Positions 53,617 to 62,405 of a stretch of 64,000 nt of DNA are shown one piece after another. A program made the translations under genes and the position numbers. Position 1 is the first letter of the stretch, and each line of letters starts with the position of its first letter. The notes under the pieces were generated by a model. The model had not been told where the DNA came from. It saw nothing but the letters and a program-made list of their open reading frames with translations, and did no database searches. Source of the stretch: Halobaculum marinum (lineage in GTDB: Archaea > Halobacteriota > Halobacteria > Halobacteriales > Haloferacaceae); assembly GCF_029338555.1 (NCBI RefSeq), contig NZ_CP119989.1, positions 682,001-746,000 on the forward strand, given 5' to 3'.

Positions 53617-53992
53617 GCGCGGTCGACCGAAGGGAGACCGCGGTGAGCGAGCGGGGAGTGAAACGACCCGCGAGCAGGAGCGAGGGCGAGTGAGCCCTCA
53701 GACCAACGGCGTTCACAAATCGCGTCGCGATTTGTGAGCTCACGAGACCACCGGTCTCGTGAACGGCGAGGTGGTCGCGGCAGAGCGAAGCGAGGCCGCG
53801 TGGCCCGAGCCGCCCAGTAAGAACGGACGACACGAGCGAGGCTGCGTGACCCGAGCCGCCCAGTAGCCCCCGCAGAATCCGAGTTCGTGCGGCCCGAACT
53901 GCCGGCGCCGCCCGCGCCGCCTGGCCCACACGCCGCCGCCCCGTCTGACACGCGATCGCACACCCCCCGAGTTCGACTCCAGACCGCCCGAC
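53617..53992. repeat. Repeat-rich intergenic region with two adjacent hairpins
   Basis: A 12-base-stem hairpin TCACAAATCGCG-T-CGCGATTTGTGA (53713-53737) is followed by TCACGAGACC-ACC-GGTCTCGTGA (53740-53762). Downstream, CCCGAGCCGCCCAGTA occurs twice (53804-53819 and 53850-53865). This is the reverse complement of TACTGG(G/A)CGGCTCGG seen at 9429, and GGCGAGGTGG near 53765 is the reverse of the CCACCTCGCC core. The sequence is thus an inverted copy of the extragenic repeat family. No gene is supported; the hairpins may end the amidohydrolase transcript. Confidence 0.8.
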
Positions 53993-55270
53993 GTGACCGA
54001 CACGAACACCCCACCCGATGCGGACCCCGACGACGCGTACTCGGAGCGGCAGGTGCGGACGGTCGTGCTCAGCCTCGTGGCCGGCGTGTTCTTCGGCGGG
54101 ATGGGCGGCGGCGTCGCGTTCCCGACCATCCCGGCGCTCGGGAGCGTGCTCGGCATCGCGCCGTTCCTCGTCGGCGCCATCCTCTCGATCAACCGCTTCA
54201 CGCGCCTGCTCATGTCGACGCCGGCGGGCGACGTGCTCGACCGGCTGGGCACGCGCCGCCCGATGATCGCGGGGTTCGTCGTCCAGGGGCTCGTCCCGTT
54301 CGGCTACCTCGTGGGGCTCAACCCCCCGTTGGGGCTGTCGTCGGCGACGGTGTTCCTCGTCTCCAGAGCGGCGTGGGGCGTCGGCTCGGCGTTCGTGTTC
54401 GTCGGCGCGTTCTCGACGGTGACGCACGTGACGACGCCGGCGAACCGGGGGCGGTGGGTCGGCTACATGCGCGGCGGGCAGAGCCTCGGCTTCCCCACGG
54501 GGCTGGTGCTCGGCGGCATCGTCACGGAACTGTACGGCTACGGCGAGGCGTTCGCCGTCGCCGGCGCCGCGGGGTTGTTCGCCGCGGCGGTCGCCTACCG
54601 CGTGCTCCCGAACGTCTCCCCCGACGCCGGCGGCGGGAGTCGCCTGCGCGACGTGCCGGCGCTCGTGCGCGCGGACCCCCGAATCGGCGCCGTCGGCACG
54701 GTCAACTTCACGATCCGCTTCCTGTACGCGGGCGTCCTGCTGTCGACGATCGTGTTGTACACCGACGCCAACGACATCTCGCTGGGCGGCCTCGCGGGCA
54801 CGGGCACCAGCGGCGTCGTGATGGCCGTCTCCGTGCTCGCGCTGTCGGCGTCGAACCTCGCGGTCGGGCGCCTCTCCGACAGCCTCGGGCGGACCACGAC
54901 CGTCGTGCCCGGCCTCGCCGTCTTCGGCGCCGGCTTCGCGCTGGCGGCGCTGGTGCCCACCGCACCGGGGGTGCTCGGCGGCGTCGCGCTCGTCGGCGCG
55001 GGTGCGGGGCTCACCGGGCCGCCGCTGCTCGCGTACCTCGGCGACATCGCCCCCGGCGGCGACGTGGGGAAACTCGGGGGCGTGTACAACGTGTTCGGCG
55101 ACCTCGGCTCGACGCTCGGGCCGCTGGTCGCGCTCCCGCTGGCCGCTGAGATCGGACTGTCCGGCGAGTACCTCGCGTGCGCTGGGCTGGTGGTGGTGGC
55201 GGGGGTGATCGCCGCGACGACGCTGCGCGACGACTCGGCGACTGACGCGGCGGCGGTGCCCGACGACTGA
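53993..55270 (+). CDS. MFS-family transporter
   Basis: A 425-residue protein with twelve predicted membrane helices. Between helices 2 and 3 is the family loop DVLDRLGTRRPMIAGF, and the repeat half has GRLSDSLGRTTTVVPGL. The GGVAFPTIPALGSVLGIAPF and NRGRWVGYMRGGQSLGFPTG segments are usual for drug-exporter-like MFS members. GTG start at 53993. Substrate unknown; it precedes Pcp by 93 bases. Confidence 0.9.
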   Translation: MTDTNTPPDADPDDAYSERQVRTVVLSLVAGVFFGGMGGGVAFPTIPALGSVLGIAPFLVGAILSINRFTRLLMSTPAGDVLDRLGTRRPMIAGFVVQGLVPFGYLVGLNPPLGLSSATVFLVSRAAWGVGSAFVFVGAFSTVTHVTTPANRGRWVGYMRGGQSLGFPTGLVLGGIVTELYGYGEAFAVAGAAGLFAAAVAYRVLPNVSPDAGGGSRLRDVPALVRADPRIGAVGTVNFTIRFLYAGVLLSTIVLYTDANDISLGGLAGTGTSGVVMAVSVLALSASNLAVGRLSDSLGRTTTVVPGLAVFGAGFALAALVPTAPGVLGGVALVGAGAGLTGPPLLAYLGDIAPGGDVGKLGGVYNVFGDLGSTLGPLVALPLAAEIGLSGEYLACAGLVVVAGVIAATTLRDDSATDAAAVPDD

Positions 55271-55363
55271 GTCGCTCCCGTCTCCGACGGCGATTCTCGT
55301 TCGCGAACCGGCGACGGCGTCGGCAACGCGAACGCTTACGCACCGTCACTCACGACGCGGAGT

Positions 55364-56008
55364 ATGACACTGTTGTGCACGGGATACGAGCCGTTCGGCG
55401 ACCACGAGACGAACCCCTCCCAGGAGACCGCCGCGGCGCTGGACGGGCGGACGGTCGCGGGTCACGAGGTCGTCGGGGAGACGCTCCCGGTCGCGTTCGA
55501 CCGCGCGGGCGAGGAGTTGGCCGCACTGGTCGACGAGCACGACCCCGCCGCCGTGGTCGCCACCGGCCTCGCCGCGGGGCGGTCGGCGGTGTGCGTCGAA
55601 CGGGTCGCGATCAACGTCGCCGACACGGTCGGCGTCCCCGACAACGACGGCGCGGACCCGGTCGACGAAGCGCTCGACCCTGACGGTGCAGACGCGCGCC
55701 TCTCGACGCTCCCCGTCCGCGAGACGGTCGAGGCGTGCCTCGACGCCGGCGTGCCTGCGCGCGTGTCGAACACCGCGGGCACCCACCTCTGCAACGGGAT
55801 CCTCTACCGGGCGCTCGCGCTCCTCGAAGGGACCGACACGCCGGCGGGGTTCCTCCACCTGCCTGCGACGCCGGCGCAGGCGGCCGCGGCGGCGCGCGAC
55901 GGCGAGGCCGCTCGCGGCGGGAGCGTACGGGCGAGTCTCCCCCGGGAACTGGACGAGCGAGCGGTCGAACTCGCCTTCGAGACGGCGCTCGGCGTCACCG
56001 ACGACTGA
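55364..56008 (+). CDS. pcp: Pyroglutamyl-peptidase I
   Basis: A 214-residue C15 cysteine peptidase removing N-terminal pyroglutamate. The triad is visible: E79 in VCVERVAINV, C143 in SNTAGTHLCNGILYRAL and H165 in AGFLHLPATP; the N-terminal CTGYEPFGDHETNPS is the family signature. Cytoplasmic. Together with the M28 and GGT-like genes it suggests peptide recycling. Confidence 0.94.
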   Translation: MTLLCTGYEPFGDHETNPSQETAAALDGRTVAGHEVVGETLPVAFDRAGEELAALVDEHDPAAVVATGLAAGRSAVCVERVAINVADTVGVPDNDGADPVDEALDPDGADARLSTLPVRETVEACLDAGVPARVSNTAGTHLCNGILYRALALLEGTDTPAGFLHLPATPAQAAAAARDGEAARGGSVRASLPRELDERAVELAFETALGVTDD

Positions 56009-56056
56009 CGGTAGCCGAACGAGAGTGGTCGAGGTCGCCCCCGGCGGGCGCGTGCG

Positions 56057-56377
56057 TTACTCCTCTTCGACCGACGCGGTGCCGCCGTCGGCGACGGTCT
56101 CGCCCGCCCCGTCGGTGTCGACGCCGGTCGTTCCGACCGCCTCCCCCTCCAGCGCCCGGCGGCCGGCCTCGGTGATCCGGTAGATACGCTCGCCGGTCGC
56201 CGCCTCGACGAAGCCGCGCTCCTCCAGCGCCGCGATCCGCCGTTCGACGAGCGGGATGTGGAGCCCCGTGTTGGCGGCGACGAGCGCGGGATAGTCCGCG
56301 CCCGCATCTCGGAGGTGGCGCAGAACGCGCTGGTCGGCGTCAGAGAGGTCGATGGGTCGGGGCATCTTTTGCGTCAT
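56057..56377 (-). CDS. Small winged-helix regulator
   Basis: A 106-residue protein: LSDADQRVLRHLRDAGADYP, LVAANTGLHIPLVERRIAAL (recognition helix) and EERGFVEAATGERIYRITEA (wing), then an acidic disordered tail. It resembles the PhiH1-repressor-like/MarR-type HTH proteins common in haloarchaea. Divergent from the M28 gene at 56510 and possibly its regulator. An alternative start is the ATG 12 bases inside. Confidence 0.8.
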   Translation of the reverse strand: MTQKMPRPIDLSDADQRVLRHLRDAGADYPALVAANTGLHIPLVERRIAALEERGFVEAATGERIYRITEAGRRALEGEAVGTTGVDTDGAGETVADGGTASVEEE

Positions 56378-56509
56378 TCGTTAGCATGATACAAGAAGTT
56401 GGCGGGTGTCCCCGGCTCGCTCCCGAATTCGCGGCCCGTCGAGGCGGCGCCGTCGTGCGGGTTCGACCGGGACCCGGACAGTCAAGGTCGTCGCCCCGAA
56501 CCCCGACGC

Positions 56510-57859
56510 ATGCGACTGCCGAACGCGGCCGTGGGCGACGCACAGACCAGCGGGTTCGGGTGGGACGTGCTCACCGACCTCGTCGACGTGGGCAACCGGA
56601 TGGCCGGGCAGACGGGCGAGCGGCGCGGCGCGGAGGTGGTCCGCGACGCCTTCGAGCGCGCCGGCGCCCGCGACGCACGCATCGAGGAGTTCGACATCCC
56701 CGGCTGGTGGCGCGGAGAGTCGTCGCTGACGATCCACGAGCCACACGAACGCGTCCACGGCGGCCAACAGGACGTGCTCGCGCTCCCGGGCTGTCCGTCG
56801 GGCGAGGCGACGGGTCGCGTCGTCGACGTAGGCGACGGCACCTACGAGGAGTTCGAGGCGAAGGCGGACGAACTCGACGGCGCCATCGCCGTGGCCTCCT
56901 CGGACACGCCCGAGGAGGTCGACCGCTGGATCCACCGGATGGAGAAGTACGTGAACGCCGCCGACCACGGCGCGGTCGCGTTCGTGTTCCGCAACCACCT
57001 CGACGGCTCGCTCCCGCCGACGGGCGAGGTGGGCTACCACGAGCGCCCGGGACCGATTCCGGCGGTCGGCGTCTCCTGTGAGGTCGGCAAGCGACTGGCC
57101 CGCTACGCCGAGGCGGGCTGTGAGGCGACCGTCGCGGTCGACTGCCGCAACGAGCCGACGACCTCGGTGAACGTCGAGGCGGAGGTCGGCCCCGACACCG
57201 ACGAGGCGGTGCTGCTCACGGCCCACGTCGACGCCCACGACATCGCCGACGGCGCCAACGACAACGGCGCCGGCACGGCGCTCGTCGCCGAAGTCGGGCG
57301 GATCCTCGCGCGCGACGACGTGGACCTGGACACCCGCGTCCGACTGGTCACGTTCGGCTCCGAGGAGATCGGGCTGTGGGGGGCGTACCACTGCGCCGAG
57401 ACGAGCGACCTGGACGACGTGAAGTGCGTCGTGAACCTCGACGGCGCGTGTAGCTCTCGGAACCTCCGCGTCGGCACCAACGGCTTCGAGGCGATGGGGT
57501 CGGTGTTCCGGGCGGTGACGACCGACCTCGATACGAGTGTCGCGACCGACGACACCATCGCACCCCACGGCGACCAGTGGGCGTTCGTCCAGGAGGGCGT
57601 CCCCGCGGTGATGGCGTCGACGACCTCGTCGCAGTCGGGCCGCGGCTGGGGCCACACGCACGCCGACACGCTCGACAAACTCGACTCGCGTGACTTCCGG
57701 GACGTGGCGGTGCAGGTCGCCGAGGCGGTCGCTCGCTTCGCCTCCGAAGCGGTCGAGACGCCGCACCGCTCGCGCTCGCAGATGCGGGCGGCCATCGACG
57801 ACGGCTACGAACAGGAGTTGCGGATGGGCGGTCGCTGGCCGTACGACGACGCGGCGTGA
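56510..57859 (+). CDS. M28-family zinc peptidase, paralogue of the gene at 27278
   Basis: A 449-residue peptidase from the ATG at 56510. Zinc ligands: TAHVDAHDIADGANDNGAGT (His, Asp), FGSEEIGLWGAYH (Glu pair), VVNLDGAC (Asp) and HTHADTLDK (His). It aligns along its length with the gene at 27278 but is clearly diverged. No signal peptide. Part of the peptide-metabolism neighbourhood with pcp and the GGT-like gene. Confidence 0.9.
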   Translation: MRLPNAAVGDAQTSGFGWDVLTDLVDVGNRMAGQTGERRGAEVVRDAFERAGARDARIEEFDIPGWWRGESSLTIHEPHERVHGGQQDVLALPGCPSGEATGRVVDVGDGTYEEFEAKADELDGAIAVASSDTPEEVDRWIHRMEKYVNAADHGAVAFVFRNHLDGSLPPTGEVGYHERPGPIPAVGVSCEVGKRLARYAEAGCEATVAVDCRNEPTTSVNVEAEVGPDTDEAVLLTAHVDAHDIADGANDNGAGTALVAEVGRILARDDVDLDTRVRLVTFGSEEIGLWGAYHCAETSDLDDVKCVVNLDGACSSRNLRVGTNGFEAMGSVFRAVTTDLDTSVATDDTIAPHGDQWAFVQEGVPAVMASTTSSQSGRGWGHTHADTLDKLDSRDFRDVAVQVAEAVARFASEAVETPHRSRSQMRAAIDDGYEQELRMGGRWPYDDAA

Positions 57860-57869
57860 GTCGCCGGGG

Positions 57870-58601
57870 TCAGGTGTCGCCGCCGAGGAAGTCGGCGAGG
57901 TCGTTCATCACCTTCCCCTCCGCTCGCGCGAGGTGCTCCCACGCGGTCGTGGTGCCGATGCCGAGTTCCTCGGCGACGTCCTCGACGCCCGCCGTCTTCT
58001 CGTGACCGTAGTAGCCGGCGCGGATCGCGACGCCGAGCGCCTCGCGCTGGCGCGGCGTGAGGTCGTGGAGGGCGCCGGCGCTCTCGAAGCGCGTCGTCGG
58101 CGTCACCTCGTGCATCTCCAGTTGCCGGACGAGTTCGACCTCGTTGCCGCGGGCTTCGATCTCGTCGATCACCGCCGAGAGGTCGTCGTCCGCGTCGAGG
58201 TACAGCGTCCACCGCTCGTAGCCGCCGGTGATGACGGTCCCCGTCCGGTAGTGCACCCCCTGGCCGGCGAGCAGTTCCGCGATGCTGTCCCACTCGGGGA
58301 CGTTGACGGTGACCGCGACGAACACCGTTGGCTCGCCGAACGGCGTGAGTGGTTCGGCAGACACCACTGGCTCTCCAGCGGCGAACGTCTCGACGAACCC
58401 GCGAACGTCGTCGGGTTCGCCGGTCAACTCGACGATTCGTTTGCGCTCGTTCCCTCGGCCGGTCATCGATGACACCGACCGCATCGTCACGTCGGGGTAC
58501 TGCTCCGACGCCGCGGTCTCTGGCTGTCCGACGTGCTTGATCTTCAGCGCCACCTCTCGCATCGGCCGGACCGGCGAGTGGTCGCCGCGTTCGGCTCCCA
58601 T
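57870..58601 (-). CDS. Bat-type HTH transcriptional regulator
   Basis: A 243-residue protein with the bacterio-opsin-activator HTH_10 domain at the C-terminus (LTPRQREALGVAIRAGYYGH, then VEDVAEELGIGTTTAWEHLA RAEGK). The N-terminal 170 residues are a probable ligand or partner domain. The ATG at 58601 is chosen because a GATAAC element lies about 26 bases upstream; the ATG at 58562 is possible. A CATAC-TGG-GTATG inverted repeat covers the start codon. Divergent from the GGT-like gene, which it may regulate. Confidence 0.85.
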   Translation of the reverse strand: MGAERGDHSPVRPMREVALKIKHVGQPETAASEQYPDVTMRSVSSMTGRGNERKRIVELTGEPDDVRGFVETFAAGEPVVSAEPLTPFGEPTVFVAVTVNVPEWDSIAELLAGQGVHYRTGTVITGGYERWTLYLDADDDLSAVIDEIEARGNEVELVRQLEMHEVTPTTRFESAGALHDLTPRQREALGVAIRAGYYGHEKTAGVEDVAEELGIGTTTAWEHLARAEGKVMNDLADFLGGDT

Positions 58602-58748
58602 ACTGGGTATGTGTGGAGCCACGTTATCAGTCTTCGCTCACATTCGGTCAGTCTTCGGTGGGTGAAACGGGACCGCGACCGGCGATCAGGTGGATCGCTC
58701 CGAGAGCGCACCAGCGAACGAACAGGAAGGTGGCGGCCCGATGTTCCC

Positions 58749-58790
58749 AAATATATTCGCCTTCAGGCTTTCGCCGCTCCGTCGGTGAGC
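58749..58790 (+). promoter_or_regulatory. TATA box and ribosome site of the GGT-like gene
   Basis: AAATATATT at 58749-58757 predicts a transcript start near 58780; GGTGAGC at 58784-58790 is a Shine-Dalgarno match six bases before the ATG at 58797. This supports the ATG over upstream in-frame starts. Confidence 0.7.
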
Positions 58791-58796
58791 GTTCCC

Positions 58797-60434
58797 ATGG
58801 ACGACCCAGATATCGATCGATTCGCGTCACGTCGGTCGACCGTGTACGGGCAGCGCGGCGTCGTGGCGACGAGCCAGCCGCTCGCCTCACAGGCCGGTAT
58901 CTCCGTGTTGGAGGACGGCGGCAACGCCTTCGACGCCGCCGTCGCGACCGCGGCGGCGTTGAACGTCGTCGAACCGACCTCGACGGGCCTCGGCGGCGAC
59001 GTGTTCGCGCTGTACCGCACTGCCGACGGCGAGGTCGGCGCGATGCGCTCGTGCGGCCCGGCGCCGGCGGACGCCACCATCGAGAACGTCCGTGAAGCCG
59101 TCGCCGCGGAGGAGGACGTCGACCCCGCGGACGCGGAGATGCCCGACACGGGCGCTCACGCGGTGACGGTGCCGGGCACCGCCCGCGGCTGGGAGGCGAC
59201 CGCCGAACGCTTCGGTCGCAAGTCCCTCGCCGACCTGCTCCAGCCGGCGATCCGCTACGCGACGGAGGGCTACCCCGTCTCGGAGGTCGTCTCCGCCCAG
59301 TGGCAGCACGGCGAGGAACTGTTCGAGACGGAGAACGCTCGCGACGCCTTCCTGTTCGACGGCGAGGCACCCGACGTGGGCCAGCACGTCACGCTCCCGA
59401 AGCTCGGCGCGTCGCTGGAGCTGATCGCCGAGGAGGGCGCCGACGTAGTGTACGAGGGCGAGATCGCCGAACAGATCGCCGCCGAGGTGCAGGAGCAGGG
59501 CGGCTTCATGACCGTCGACGACCTCGCGGCGTTCGAGCCGGAGTTCCCCGAGCCCGTCTCGACCACGTACAACGGCACCGAGGTGTACGAACTCCCGCCG
59601 AACAACCAGGGGCTCATCGCGCTTGAGGCGCTCAACATCGCCGAGGAACTGGGCGCCGCCGAGTACGACTACGACTCGCCCGAGCGCGTCCACTACTTCT
59701 CAGAGGCGCTGAAGCTGGCGTTCCACGACGGCCACCGCTACATCACCGACCCCGAGTTCGAGGACCACCCGCCGCTCGCGAGCAAGGATTGGGCCGCCAC
59801 GCGCGCCCAGGAGGTCGGCGAGGAGTGCAACGACGACGTGACGTTCGGCGTCCCCGACGCGAACGCCGAGGACGCCGACACGGTCCTGCTGTGCGTCGCC
59901 GACGACGAGGGCAACGTCGTCTCGTACATCAACTCCCGGTTCGCCGGCTTCGGCTCCGGCGTCGTCGCCGGCGACACCGGCATCGCGCTCCAGAACCGCG
60001 GGTCGTCGTTCTCGCTCGACCCCGACCACCCGAACTCGCTGCAGCCAGGCAAGCGTCCGTTCCACACGCTCATCCCCGCGCTGGCGGACTTCGCGCCCGA
60101 CGACGACGCGACGGACGACTGGGCCGCCTTCGGCGTCATGGGCGGCTACATGCAGCCGCAGGGGCACGTGCAGCTGATCTCCAACATCGTGGACTACGAC
60201 CAGCCGCTCCAGACGGCGCTCGACAGCGCCCGCTGGCGCTACCGTGAGGAGGGGAGTCTGGCGTTGGAGCCGCAGTTCGACGGCAACGTCGCGTCGAAAC
60301 TGGTGCGCAAGGGCCACGACGTGAAGACGCTCCCGCCGGCGCTGTTCGGCGGCGCCCAGATCGTCCGCAACGAAGACGGCGTCCTCTCGGGGGCGACCGA
60401 ACCCCGCAAGGACGGCAACGCGCAGGGGTACTGA
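58797..60434 (+). CDS. ggt: Gamma-glutamyltransferase-family protein
   Basis: A 545-residue Ntn-hydrolase precursor of the GGT superfamily. Large-subunit marks: GQRGVVATSQPLASQAGISV, PTSTGLGGDVFALY and HAVTVPGTARGWE. Self-cleavage should free T362 as the nucleophile in AEDADTVLLCVADDEGNVVS, then GFGSGVVAGDTGIALQNRG and KRPFHTLIPAL follow. The Thr-Val-Leu at the cleavage site is typical of the YwrD-like soluble branch rather than E. coli GGT. No signal peptide. The substrate may be gamma-glutamyl compounds (halophiles use gamma-glutamylcysteine as thiol) or acyl amides. Confidence 0.92.
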   Translation: MDDPDIDRFASRRSTVYGQRGVVATSQPLASQAGISVLEDGGNAFDAAVATAAALNVVEPTSTGLGGDVFALYRTADGEVGAMRSCGPAPADATIENVREAVAAEEDVDPADAEMPDTGAHAVTVPGTARGWEATAERFGRKSLADLLQPAIRYATEGYPVSEVVSAQWQHGEELFETENARDAFLFDGEAPDVGQHVTLPKLGASLELIAEEGADVVYEGEIAEQIAAEVQEQGGFMTVDDLAAFEPEFPEPVSTTYNGTEVYELPPNNQGLIALEALNIAEELGAAEYDYDSPERVHYFSEALKLAFHDGHRYITDPEFEDHPPLASKDWAATRAQEVGEECNDDVTFGVPDANAEDADTVLLCVADDEGNVVSYINSRFAGFGSGVVAGDTGIALQNRGSSFSLDPDHPNSLQPGKRPFHTLIPALADFAPDDDATDDWAAFGVMGGYMQPQGHVQLISNIVDYDQPLQTALDSARWRYREEGSLALEPQFDGNVASKLVRKGHDVKTLPPALFGGAQIVRNEDGVLSGATEPRKDGNAQGY

Positions 60435-60532
60435 GTCGCGGTCAGACGCGCCCGACCCATCACTCGATAGCGGACCCCGGCCCGACACCGACAATCGACA
60501 CGCTCATTCGACCGTCGGCCCTTCTCGCGCCC

Positions 60533-61024
60533 GTGCCACAGTCCCCGCGCAGTCACGAGGACCGCGACCGCTTCGGCTTCGACGAGACGCGGGACTACCT
60601 CGGCGCGGCGGTCGCCGCCCTCTTGCCGGCGCCGCTGGTCGCCCGCGGACTGTCGATAGCCGTCGAGACCGACCGTGAGGTGTACGCGCCCGGCGACCCC
60701 GTCTCCGTGCGGGTCGTCATGCGAAACCGCTTCCCCGTCCCGATCGCGGTGTCGACGCCGTCGCGCCGCCTGTGGGGGTGGGAGGTCGACGGCGCGCTGG
60801 AGGCCAGCGAGGAACCGCGGCGCGACCCCGGCGGCTCGGGGGCGCTGTCGTTTCGCGCCCGCGAGCGCAAGACCCGCGAGTGGACGTGGGACGGGCGCGT
60901 GACGCGCCGCGACGACCGCGGGACGCGCTCGTCGCCGCTGGAGCGCGGCGACCACGAGATCCGTGCGTTCGTCGCGACCGCTCGCGAGCGGCCGGAGGCA
61001 CGGACGACGTTCCGCGTGGAGTGA
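60533..61024 (+). CDS. Uncharacterised beta-sandwich protein
   Basis: A 163-residue soluble protein with GTG start. The core resembles an Ig-like/BsuPI-type fold: VETDREVYAPGDPVSVRVVM, RNRFPVPIAVSTPSRRLWGW, then FRARERKTREWTWDGRV and DHEIRAFVATARERPEARTT. Similar proteins are common in haloarchaea; function unknown. It stands alone between GGT and the ABC operon. Confidence 0.72.
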   Translation: MPQSPRSHEDRDRFGFDETRDYLGAAVAALLPAPLVARGLSIAVETDREVYAPGDPVSVRVVMRNRFPVPIAVSTPSRRLWGWEVDGALEASEEPRRDPGGSGALSFRARERKTREWTWDGRVTRRDDRGTRSSPLERGDHEIRAFVATARERPEARTTFRVE

Positions 61025-61106
61025 CACCTCGCGTCGCCACGACGGCGCGGCTGGTCGCCTGACGACGTGTCGTCCTCGAAAACGAATCTCGCCCGGAGCG
61101 ACGGCC

Positions 61107-62405
61107 TCAGTCGTCGGCGGGCGCGGGCGCCTCGATGTCCTCGCGGTGGAGGTGGCAGGCCGCGAAGTGCTCGCCGTCGCCGACCGTCGGCTCGACTGCG
61201 TACGACGGCTTCTCGGTCGCACAGATGCTCGCGTCCGCGAACGTGGAGACGAGTCGCTCGCTGGCGGCGTCCCACTCGTCGTCGGCGATCTCTTCGATGG
61301 CTGTCTCGACGGTCGAGCCCGCGCTCCCCGAGGGCGTCCCGTCGGGGAAGAACTGTGCGCGGACGCTCTGGCCGTCGGCCGCCTCGAACGTGCGGCGTTT
61401 CACTGCGCGGGCGAACTCGCGGACCGCCGCCCACTCGTCGTCGCTCATCGAGAACTCGTCGGGCTGGATGAGCTTCGGACAGCGCGTCCGGAACCGGCAG
61501 CCCGACGGCGGTTCGATGGGCGAGGGCACGTCGCCTTCGAGCACGCTCCGGGTGCCCGTGGCGCGCGGGTCCGGCACCGGGATGGAGTCGAGCAGCGCCT
61601 CGGTGTACGGGTGTTTGGGGTGCTCGAACAGCTCCTCGGTCTCGGCGAGTTCGACCATCTGCCCGAGGTACATCACGGCGACGCGGTCGGAGATGTGCCG
61701 GATGACGCTCAGGTCGTGTGCGATGAACAGGTAGGTGAGCCCGAACTCGTCTTGGAGCTCCTGCATCGTGTTGAGCACCTGCGCCTGGATCGACACGTCG
61801 AGCGCCGACACCGGCTCGTCACAGACGATGAAGTCGGGGTTGACCGACAGCGCGCGGGCGAGGTTGATGCGCTGGCGCTGGCCGCCGGAGAACTGGTGCG
61901 GGTAGCGGTTGTAGTGGTGCGGGTCGAGCCCCACCTTCTCCAGCAGTTCGCGGGCGCGCTCCTCGCGCTCGCCCTCGTACAGCCCGTGGGCCTTCATCGG
62001 CTCCTCGACGATGGGGCCGACCTTCATCCGCGGGTCCAGGCTCGACTGCGGGTCCTGGAAGATCATCTGCATGTCGCGGCGGCACTCCCGGAGGTCCGAA
62101 CCGGACAGCTCCGCGAGGTTGTCGCCGTTGAAGTACACCGCCCCGTCCGTCGGGTCGACGAGTCGGAGGATCGTTCGCGCGAGCGTCGACTTCCCACAGC
62201 CGGACTCGCCGACGAGGCCGAGCGTCTCCCCGCGCTTCACGTCGAAGCTCACGTCCTCGACGGCGCGCACGGGCGGTTCGTCCCACAGCCCCGACAGCAT
62301 CCCGTCGGACTGGCTGAAGTGCTTCGTCAGCCCCTGGACGCTGAGGATCGTGTCCTCGTCTTCGACCGCGGCGGCGCCGTTGCCGAGGACGTCGCCGTCA
62401 CTCAT
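61107..62405 (-). CDS. dppF: Peptide ABC transporter ATP-binding protein (DppF/OppF type)
   Basis: A 432-residue ATPase from the ATG at 62405. Walker [17 protein letters not shown], signature [17 protein letters not shown], Walker [14 protein letters not shown] and H-loop [10 protein letters not shown]. The oligopeptide-type C-terminal region has [10 protein letters not shown], then an insert of about 80 residues before ICATEKPS and ACHL; the four Cys could hold the iron-sulphur cluster known in this family. Last gene of the operon; overlaps dppD by eight bases. Confidence 0.93.
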   Translation of the reverse strand: MSDGDVLGNGAAAVEDEDTILSVQGLTKHFSQSDGMLSGLWDEPPVRAVEDVSFDVKRGETLGLVGESGCGKSTLARTILRLVDPTDGAVYFNGDNLAELSGSDLRECRRDMQMIFQDPQSSLDPRMKVGPIVEEPMKAHGLYEGEREERARELLEKVGLDPHHYNRYPHQFSGGQRQRINLARALSVNPDFIVCDEPVSALDVSIQAQVLNTMQELQDEFGLTYLFIAHDLSVIRHISDRVAVMYLGQMVELAETEELFEHPKHPYTEALLDSIPVPDPRATGTRSVLEGDVPSPIEPPSGCRFRTRCPKLIQPDEFSMSDDEWAAVREFARAVKRRTFEAADGQSVRAQFFPDGTPSGSAGSTVETAIEEIADDEWDAASERLVSTFADASICATEKPSYAVEPTVGDGEHFAACHLHREDIEAPAPADD

